Positions 57,704-64,000 of a stretch of DNA of 64,000 nucleotides are shown here, piece by piece; the first letter of the stretch is position 1; every line of letters starts with the position of its first letter. The position numbers and the translations under genes are program-made. The notes under the pieces were generated by a model that was given only the letters and a program-made list of their open reading frames with translations, was not told the origin of the DNA and made no database searches. Source of the DNA: Nostoc sp. UHCC 0302 (lineage in GTDB: Bacteria > Cyanobacteriota > Cyanobacteriia > Cyanobacteriales > Nostocaceae); contig NZ_CP151099.1 in assembly GCF_038096175.1 (NCBI RefSeq), positions 1,614,501 through 1,678,500 of the forward strand, read 5' to 3'.

Positions 57704-58777
57704 TTGAGTTATCAATTAAAAACTTCCTTAAACTCCTCACTCATAACTCCCAACTCAGCACGGGCTAAACGCCCCATTACCGCTAATAGCACTGAAGAGT
57801 GGTTAATTTACGCTTTAGGTGGTGGTTGGGGACATTTGACTCGTGCTTTGTCCTTGGGAAGAATAGCAGCCAATCACATAAAAGTGAGGATTATCACAAA
57901 TAGCCCTTATGCACAGCAGATAGGTGATGAAGGTTGCTTAGTGGATTGGATTCCCGATAATATTGGTTTCTCTGCAACTTGTAGGCAAGTACGGGAAATT
58001 TTATGCAATACTCACTACGATCGCTTGATTATTGATACTTTTCCTAGAGGTTTGGGTGGTGAGTTAGCAGATATCTTACCAGAATTGCATTATTTGCCGC
58101 GAATCTTAATTCATCGTGACATCAATCCTCGTTATATTACCGCCAAAGATTTGCGGTCTTTTGTGGTAGAAAATTTTGATTTGGTGATTGTACCAGGAGA
58201 AGGAGAAGACTTATCTTTGTGTGATTTGCCTTGTGTGCAGCATACAGCACCTTGGTTGATTCGTAATGCTTGGGAGTTACCAGATAGAGTTACAGTGCGA
58301 TCGCATATCCTCAAAGTAGATCAATCTGTCAACACTCTTCTTGTGTGTGCAACTGGCCAAGTTTCTGAACTACACATTTTTGGTCAAATAGCACTAAATT
58401 TACATAAAACTTTTCCTGAATGTGCAGTCAGGATTTTAGCTGCTAATTGTCCTGCAAATTGCCCACAGGCTTTATGGGTGTCTCACCAGCCGGGAATTGA
58501 ATGTTTAATTGCAGCTGATATAGTCGTTGGTGGGGCTGGCTACAACACAGTTTACGAATGTGCATCTGTGGGTGTACCGTTGGTAGCATTGGCTTTTCCT
58601 AGACTGTACGATCGCCAAGCAAAAAGAGCTAGCAAAGCTTATTTGGTCAAGGATATTGAAGAGGCAATCACTACTGTAGGCATACTTTTAGACCAAACAC
58701 CACCAAGAAACAACTCGTATGTGCCATCTTACATTAATGGTGCTGTACAAGCAGCCCAGCATAATTACGAGTTATAG
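57704..58777 (+). CDS. Glycosyltransferase (GT28/MurG-like)
   Basis: 357 residues from TTG at 57704. GGGWGHLTRALSLG is the N-terminal glycine-rich motif of GT-B enzymes that act on lipid acceptors. VVGGAGYNTVYECASVGVPLVALAFPRLYDRQ is the C-terminal donor-binding region typical of MurG and related transferases. Residues 2-28 are encoded by repeat-like sequence (CTCACTCATAACTCCCAACTC), so the real start may be elsewhere or the repeat has been captured in coding. Substrate unknown. Confidence 0.8.
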   Translation: MSYQLKTSLNSSLITPNSARAKRPITANSTEEWLIYALGGGWGHLTRALSLGRIAANHIKVRIITNSPYAQQIGDEGCLVDWIPDNIGFSATCRQVREILCNTHYDRLIIDTFPRGLGGELADILPELHYLPRILIHRDINPRYITAKDLRSFVVENFDLVIVPGEGEDLSLCDLPCVQHTAPWLIRNAWELPDRVTVRSHILKVDQSVNTLLVCATGQVSELHIFGQIALNLHKTFPECAVRILAANCPANCPQALWVSHQPGIECLIAADIVVGGAGYNTVYECASVGVPLVALAFPRLYDRQAKRASKAYLVKDIEEAITTVGILLDQTPPRNNSYVPSYINGAVQAAQHNYEL

Positions 58778-58975
58778 GCATTAAAAGCGAATCTCGGCCT
58801 GCATCGGCATCCTACAGGCGGCTTTGGAGAATTTATAGCTTCCTCCAGCGGTTAAGCTTCAGAACTATTTTGATGATTTCAGTTGAACAATTTAACAATT
58901 GACAGTAGCGATCGCCAGACTAATTTACGCAGATGAGGTATAACTTGTAAGTTATAACTTATGAATTTTATTTCT

Positions 58976-59042
58976 AACTCCTGTACAGACGCGTAGACGC
59001 TCGAAGAGCGGCTTCTCATAAGAGTATAATCGCGTCTCTACT
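58976..59042. repeat. 67-bp dispersed repeat, copy 2
   Basis: Inverted copy of the element at 11860-11926, differing at two positions. It ends 23 bases before the ftsW start codon. Confidence 0.9.
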
Positions 59043-59065
59043 CCTAACTCTTTACTCCTTGTACC

Positions 59066-60250
59066 GTGAATCTACGCCACCTGATTCCAATTTTTGACAA
59101 TTCCGTCTCCCGCTGGGCATTAGAGGCGCGGGTGTTACGCTGGCTAACATTGATTTGGCTGTTTGTCGGATTGATCATGTTATTCTCAGCATCCTATCCC
59201 GTTGCTGACGCTAACTATCAAGATGGTCTGTACTACATTAAACGTCAGCTGCTGTGGATGCTAGTTGGCTTAATAGGATTCAATATTTTTGCTAACGTTC
59301 CCTTGCGTAAAATTTTGGGGTTATCTCCTTGGTTAGTAATCCTGCTATTAGGATTAATAATCATTACTCTGTTACCAGGATTGGGAAAGACAGACCTTGG
59401 TTCAGCCCGTAGGCTACTAGGCCCAGTTCCTATACAACCCTCAGAATTAATTAAACCCTTTTTAGTGCTGCAAAGTGCGCGACTTTTTGGTCAGTGGGAA
59501 CGAATAAGTTGGCGAATTCGCCTCGCTTGGTTGGGGATTTTCGCTTTTATACTTTTAGGAATTCTTGCTCAGCCTAACTTAAGTACAACAGCCCTTTGCG
59601 GTATGACGATTTGGTTAATTGCCCTAGCAGGCGGGTTACCTTACAAATATTTAGGCGGAACAGCACTCAGTGGAGTCGTGTTAGCAGTACTAAGTATTAG
59701 TCTTAAAGAGTATCAGCGTAAACGGGTAATGTCATTCCTCAATCCTTGGGCTGATCCTACAGGAGATGGTTACCAGTTAGTACAAAGTTTACTAGCAGTG
59801 GGTTCTGGGAGAACTTGGGGCGCTGGATACGGACTTTCTCAACAAAAGCTATTTTATCTACCCATTCAAGACACCGATTTTATTTTTGCCGTGTTTGCCG
59901 AAGAGTTTGGCTTTATTGGCAGTATTGTGTTGTTGTTAATGTTAGCTTTATTCGCCACACTCGGATTAATTGTGGCACTAAAAGCTAAAAATCCAGTACA
60001 TCGACTGGTAGCGATTGGTGTGACGATTTTGATGGTAGGACAATCATTGCTGCATATTGGTGTTGCTACAGGTTCTCTACCTACCACAGGCTTACCCTTG
60101 CCCATGTTTAGCTATGGTGGTAATTCCATGATTGCCAGCTTGTTAGCTGCTGGGCTGCTGATTCGGGTAGCACGTGAGAGTAGTGAAGCTGAAGTAGTAC
60201 CTTTGCAAAGACCTCTACTGCAAAATGGGGGCAAGCGTCGGTCTTTATAG
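59066..60250 (+). CDS. ftsW: FtsW/RodA/SpoVE family protein
   Basis: 394 residues from GTG at 59066, about ten TM helices. LLGPVPIQPSELIKP, DPTGDGYQLVQSLLAVGSG, QDTDFIFAVFAEEFGFIG and GLPLPMFSYGGNSM are SEDS signatures. SEDS proteins polymerise peptidoglycan glycan strands, at the septum (FtsW) or along the side wall (RodA). The two are hard to separate here; FtsW is the usual call for this cyanobacterial length. It stands apart from a division cluster. Confidence 0.88.
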   Translation: MNLRHLIPIFDNSVSRWALEARVLRWLTLIWLFVGLIMLFSASYPVADANYQDGLYYIKRQLLWMLVGLIGFNIFANVPLRKILGLSPWLVILLLGLIIITLLPGLGKTDLGSARRLLGPVPIQPSELIKPFLVLQSARLFGQWERISWRIRLAWLGIFAFILLGILAQPNLSTTALCGMTIWLIALAGGLPYKYLGGTALSGVVLAVLSISLKEYQRKRVMSFLNPWADPTGDGYQLVQSLLAVGSGRTWGAGYGLSQQKLFYLPIQDTDFIFAVFAEEFGFIGSIVLLLMLALFATLGLIVALKAKNPVHRLVAIGVTILMVGQSLLHIGVATGSLPTTGLPLPMFSYGGNSMIASLLAAGLLIRVARESSEAEVVPLQRPLLQNGGKRRSL

Positions 60251-60357
60251 AAAACCACAATTTTTTAAGACTTTTTTCTTAACTGTCTTAACTGTCCTTG
60301 CATCTTTAGTGGCGATCGCTAGATGATATAAGCACAAATATTAAAGGATGGAAAACA

Positions 60358-60795
60358 ATGACAGCAGCATCTCAAGCAACAACTCAAACAACTAATATTA
60401 TAGATTTAGTGGTTAACAGCAAAAAGAACTGCTACCACCTGTTTTCGCAACGCATGACTGAGATTCAAAACACAGGAGTCAACACAGAAATCAAGCCAGG
60501 AATTCACGTTGTTAGAATTCGGAAAGGTTCTTTTGATTACGTCCAAGGTGATGTTCAGAAGGGCGAACCCATAGTAATGCTATGGATTTATGGTGGTAAG
60601 TTCAAGAATTTAAAAACCAATATAGAGGTTCCAGCAGGCTGGTCAACTTTGAACGGTTATGATGATACCCTAACCTTAGCGGTATCAGAAACTTCGACAC
60701 TGTGCGCCTTCTTTTTTGATGTTGAAGTTGGCGATAACGATGGAGATGTGACAGTTTCAGTGATTAAAGTTGGTGAACTTGACGATTTAAATTAG
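60358..60795 (+). CDS. Small soluble hypothetical protein
   Basis: 145 residues without membrane segments. It has a beta-sandwich look (GIHVVRIRKGSFDYVQGDV, LWIYGGKFKNLKTNIEVPAGW) and an acidic C-terminal third (FFDVEVGDNDGDVTVSVIKVGELDDLN). No family was recognised. A GGATGG site precedes the ATG. Followed by a 275-base gap with a perfect palindrome. Confidence 0.65.
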   Translation: MTAASQATTQTTNIIDLVVNSKKNCYHLFSQRMTEIQNTGVNTEIKPGIHVVRIRKGSFDYVQGDVQKGEPIVMLWIYGGKFKNLKTNIEVPAGWSTLNGYDDTLTLAVSETSTLCAFFFDVEVGDNDGDVTVSVIKVGELDDLN

Positions 60796-60984
60796 CCCTG
60801 TTTTATCATTCTCGAAAAAAAATAATACAGCATAATTCAGAAGTAAAATAGGCTTTACGCGAGGGACTGAGACTTAGCTTGTGTACTTCACCAACTTGAT
60901 ATTAGCTGTAAGAGCCAAATTTTAAGTATTTTAGCTAGTGTTTTAATTTAACCTTTCACAGATGCGATAAATTAAAGTTTGTAG

Positions 60985-61010
60985 TTTGCGCTTTAGCGCT
61001 AAAGCGCAAA
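60985..61010. repeat. 26-bp perfect palindrome
   Basis: Arms TTTGCGCTTTAGC and GCTAAAGCGCAAA abut without a loop. It shares the GCGCTTTAGCGCTAAA core with 2468-2503 and lies 60 bases before the convergent stop of the 794-residue class gene, where it could act as a bidirectional terminator. Confidence 0.8.
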
Positions 61011-61070
61011 CCACTAACCACTATGTGAATTACTTCTTAGCACTATTTATCAGTCAACCTTTGATAAATC

Positions 61071-63392
61071 TTACCTCCCAGGAATAGGATTAGTTTGTAG
61101 TTGGTTATTCTTAGGTGGTTGATTATTATTAGGTAGAAAAACAGGCGGAACTGGATTAATGCTGGGAGTAGGAGTAGGCACTACTTTTTTAATAACTGTA
61201 ATTGCAAATCCTCTTTGTTGAGGCTGTTGCTTACCAGAATTATCATTTACTTGCAGTGCGATTTGCTCTGGGAATGCTTGATTAACTGGTAACCGTAATG
61301 AACCAACTGGTGAAACATCATTGCCGTATGGCAGAAGTTTAACCTGAATGTTTTCTCCCTCTACCCTCCAACCCAGAGTAACAGTTGCTCCTTCATTGAG
61401 AACCACATTTGGTTGTTCACTACCATTGATTGTAAAAGAAACAATCTTAAATGGTTTCGGCAGTATTTCAATTTTAGAGTCTGTTTTTTTAGAACTAATT
61501 CTAGCACTTCCATTGTTGGAAAAAGCTTTCATTTCAAATGTAAACGTCCCAGCCTTAGATGCTAGTAGAGGAACATTTGTACACTGCAATTGATTTGTTT
61601 CTGTACAAAGTTTTTGAAGTTTTGGGTCAATATTACCCTGATTAAACTTGTAAGTAACTGGTTCACTATAAGATGTACCATTATCTGCATTACCAGAAAT
61701 CTGAATTTGCCCAAGCAGCACAGGACGCGCAATTGCCCAACTTAAAAGAATGTTTTCACCTTTTCTATACTGCGGTTTATCAGTCTTAAAATTCAGCACT
61801 TCTGCTATTTCTTTCTCAGCTATTTCTACTTGAGTTGTTTGGGTAGTTGTTTGAGTATTTCTGGAAAAAAGTTGCAGTCCCTTACGATAAAAGGCTTGTA
61901 GCTCAAAAGTATAATTTCCTTTTTGGCTGAATCCAGGTTTAACATTTTTGCAAATCAGTTCTTGTTTTTCTTTTACTTGACAAGGAGGTATTTCAGTGTT
62001 TCCCTTGCCAAGTTCATCGGGAATACCATTGCTAAAATCATAGGTCTTAGGTTGAATGGGTTGTGACCCTTTGGTTGTTAAAACCAGCTTTTGCAACTGT
62101 TTGTAATTATGAATATCCCAGTTCAAAGCTACCTCATCCTCACCTTCTGTAATTCGAGAATTATTGGCACGAAAATTTTCTAATCTCAAAGGGTCGGGAT
62201 TTAAAATTCGCCAAATCAGAAATCCTAAAACTCCCAATATTCCCAAAATTAATAAAATCAACAATACAAATTGCCACCAAGGGCGGGATTTCCATACTAA
62301 GGTTCCTTGGGGCAATGTATTAGGTAGGGGTAAATCTTGTTTGTCTTTAATACCTACTTGAAAATTGATCTCTAACCCCGCACCAAACCACGGTCGCCGC
62401 CACCACGGTTTAGGTTTGAGGGTCAAATTAGCAACATTACTTTTACTGGGTAATAATCTTACCTCGGTTGGGTCAAAACTGTATGTATACAGTTCTTCTT
62501 CGTCTCGGCTTTCAAGACTCAATATCAATTCACGGACAATATTGCCCCGGTTAGCCAGCGATAATTCATACTTGCCAAGGCTACGGCTGACTCTTGCCAA
62601 TATAGTAGTCAGTTCTACATCAAGGCGATAACTTGTCGGAATTTGGATGTAAACCAAATCCAGTAATACTAAATCTGGAGAGTTCTCCGAATACAAACGA
62701 ATTGTTGGAGAATAGCTGCCTGCAAGGGTGTCCCCTGGTGGGTGAAATTGTAACAATATTTGACCTTTAGAACCAGGGTTAAGTTCTAGTGCAGCTCCCT
62801 CAGATACTAACCCTGTCCCTTCTAATCCAGTTGTGGGATATCTAATTGTGAACCAATCTTCGTCTAAGTCTGGGCAAGCCAAACGGAAACGGTCTACCAA
62901 ATTAGAGCGATTGTCAACTATTACCTCCACTTGCAAAGGCTCATTCGGACTAAAAATCAGCGCCTTGTTGGGGTTGGTGTTAGGTCTGATAGAAAATGTG
63001 GGGTCGTTTACTCGAATGGCGGTCTGTTCTTTTTGCAGAACCTTAATTTGGTGCGGGAAGGTTATGGGAGTATCTTGGGGATAATGCTGAGGGGCGTCTA
63101 CGACTAGGGTATAGTCATAGGTTCCAGGGAAGGCTTCAACTGGAATATGAAACTCAAATGTTACTTCGTCGCTAGTTTGCCCTGGAGCTAGCGCTAGGCT
63201 TTCTCTCGGAGAACTAGACCAGCCGATTAAATTTTGAAATACCTCATCAAAAACAAAATATAAGTCAATAACAGCACTCTGGTCTCCCTGGTTGATGACG
63301 ACGGCATGGAGTTCAATGGTATCTCCTGGCATACCAAATTGAATTCCCGGTGGGTTGATGATAACTTTCAATGGATTGAGTTTAGCTTGCAT
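61071..63392 (-). CDS. Large one-TM protein with Ig-like domains
   Basis: 773 residues from MQAKLNPLK at 63392, just after the WD40 stop with AGGGAG upstream; the longer frame to 63455 overlaps the WD40 gene. The N-terminal 390 residues hold beta-sandwich domains, with VIINPPGIQFGMPGDTIELHAVVINQGDQ as in alpha-galactosidase NEW3/COG1470-type modules. One TM helix follows, within PWWQFVLLILLILGILGVLGFLIWRI. The rest has three similar Ig-like units (ENFRANNSRITEGEDEVALNWDI, LNFKTDKPQYRKGENILLSWAI, VSFTINGSEQPNVVLNEGATVTLGW) and a proline/asparagine-rich tail. Function unknown. Confidence 0.75.
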   Translation of the reverse strand: MQAKLNPLKVIINPPGIQFGMPGDTIELHAVVINQGDQSAVIDLYFVFDEVFQNLIGWSSSPRESLALAPGQTSDEVTFEFHIPVEAFPGTYDYTLVVDAPQHYPQDTPITFPHQIKVLQKEQTAIRVNDPTFSIRPNTNPNKALIFSPNEPLQVEVIVDNRSNLVDRFRLACPDLDEDWFTIRYPTTGLEGTGLVSEGAALELNPGSKGQILLQFHPPGDTLAGSYSPTIRLYSENSPDLVLLDLVYIQIPTSYRLDVELTTILARVSRSLGKYELSLANRGNIVRELILSLESRDEEELYTYSFDPTEVRLLPSKSNVANLTLKPKPWWRRPWFGAGLEINFQVGIKDKQDLPLPNTLPQGTLVWKSRPWWQFVLLILLILGILGVLGFLIWRILNPDPLRLENFRANNSRITEGEDEVALNWDIHNYKQLQKLVLTTKGSQPIQPKTYDFSNGIPDELGKGNTEIPPCQVKEKQELICKNVKPGFSQKGNYTFELQAFYRKGLQLFSRNTQTTTQTTQVEIAEKEIAEVLNFKTDKPQYRKGENILLSWAIARPVLLGQIQISGNADNGTSYSEPVTYKFNQGNIDPKLQKLCTETNQLQCTNVPLLASKAGTFTFEMKAFSNNGSARISSKKTDSKIEILPKPFKIVSFTINGSEQPNVVLNEGATVTLGWRVEGENIQVKLLPYGNDVSPVGSLRLPVNQAFPEQIALQVNDNSGKQQPQQRGFAITVIKKVVPTPTPSINPVPPVFLPNNNQPPKNNQLQTNPIPGR

Positions 63393-63405
63393 ACCATCGA
63401 CTCCC

Positions 63406-64000
63406 TTACTTGATGCTGTGTAATTTGACCTGAGAATCTTCGCTGCCACTGACAATTAGCTTTTGTTGATTAATTTCTTTCAAGTCAATACTATTGATTT
63501 TCTTGGGGCTTTCGTAAATTTTTGTACCTTCGGCTGCTTTTGTTTTGTCGAGTTTATGTTCAGCGGTTAAGTCCCAAACAATGACTCGTCCATCATCTCC
63601 ACCACTTACTAACAACCGACCATCTTCGCTAAATGCCAAAGTCCGCACCGATGTTTTCGATGCTGACCAGCGGTCTATGGGCGAGCAATTTAATTCGTTT
63701 ACTTGCTCTTGCGGATTGGAATTTTTGATGGTTTGGCATTGATTTAAATTCCAAATCGTAATGAATCCCGCCGAATCAGAAGTTGCTAATATTTTTTCGG
63801 GAGAGTTAGGTACAAAGGCTAATGCCCAAACATAATCTTGACGCCCTACTCTTTCGTCGAATTTTTCTAGTTTTTGCTCTGATAAACTTTGAAATTGTTT
63901 TTTAGACTGAGTTGCATCCCACTGTAAAAGTACGAAACGCTTATAGTTTCCAGCAACAACTAGAGTTTTAGCATCAGAACTCAAAGCGAGAGCGCGAGCT
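63406..64000 (-). CDS. WD40 repeat protein, C-terminal part (cut by window edge)
   Basis: The frame is open to the right end of the window, so the gene starts beyond it. At least four WD40 blades are seen: LALSSDAKTLVVAG, VWALAFVPNSPEKILATSDSAGFITIWNL, VRTLAFSEDGRLLVSGGDDGRVIVWDL, and INQQKLIVSGSEDSQVKLHSI. It is part of a beta-propeller scaffold whose N-terminal domains are not visible. The next gene starts 13 bases after its stop, so the two are probably one operon. Confidence 0.9.
   Translation of the reverse strand, partial: ARALALSSDAKTLVVAGNYKRFVLLQWDATQSKKQFQSLSEQKLEKFDERVGRQDYVWALAFVPNSPEKILATSDSAGFITIWNLNQCQTIKNSNPQEQVNELNCSPIDRWSASKTSVRTLAFSEDGRLLVSGGDDGRVIVWDLTAEHKLDKTKAAEGTKIYESPKKINSIDLKEINQQKLIVSGSEDSQVKLHSIK

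Overview
The window is chromosomal DNA from a filamentous cyanobacterium of the Nostoc/Anabaena type. The evidence is a four-linker-repeat apcE followed by apcA, apcB and apcC, the cyanobacterial atp gene order with split b/b' subunits, a cyanobacterial tmRNA, a Nostoc-like H-NOX gene, many GCGATCGC (HIP1) octamers, and abundant short heptamer-like repeats between genes. No tRNA or rRNA gene was recognised. The species cannot be named from the sequence alone.

Layout. 1-3.4 kb: a DUF4126 membrane protein, a class I glutamine amidotransferase-like hydrolase, an acidic small protein and an HdeD-like membrane protein. 3.9-6.8 kb: an IS982-family element with exact ends and a 5-bp target duplication, then an IS630-family element whose transposase is split at an A7G5 tract. 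7-13 kb: proline iminopeptidase, NUDIX hydrolase, RsmB-type RNA methyltransferase and a DUF2157/GDYXXLXY membrane pair. 13-17.4 kb: two adjacent sensor kinases. 17.7-28.1 kb: SppA protease, type 2 IPP isomerase, a membrane GTPase, an aldo/keto reductase, secreted proteins, a DUF4336 protein, and a 111-bp MITE with an 8-bp target duplication. 28.3-28.7 kb: ssrA (tmRNA) on the minus strand. 29.1-35.6 kb: the ATP synthase operon atp1-a-c-b'-b-delta-alpha-gamma (minus strand), its gaps packed with repeats. 36-40.5 kb: two paralogous PEP-CTERM proteins, a methyltransferase, a ComB-type phosphatase and a secreted protein. 41-46.3 kb: apcE-apcA-apcB-apcC, encoding the phycobilisome core, closed by a clear terminator.

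46.3-51.7 kb is the most unusual region. A 2-oxoglutarate/Fe(II)-oxygenase-like gene is divergent from a translationally coupled pair made of a SAM methyltransferase and a heme-oxygenase-fold diiron oxidase (HDO-type) that carries the H-x3-D-x2-H ligand motif. Next to it lies an H-NOX nitric-oxide sensor with its HNOBA histidine kinase. This looks like a small uncharacterised oxidative tailoring cluster beside a gas-sensing two-component module; any functional link is inference.

51.8-64 kb: a glycosyltransferase gene split by a second IS630-type element (removing it and one TA restores a 399-codon reading frame), a convergent second glycosyltransferase, a tight three-gene operon (membrane protein, lipoprotein, FHA protein), another glycosyltransferase, an FtsW/RodA-family protein, a small unknown protein, a large one-TM protein with Ig-like domains, and the C-terminal part of a WD40 protein cut by the window edge.
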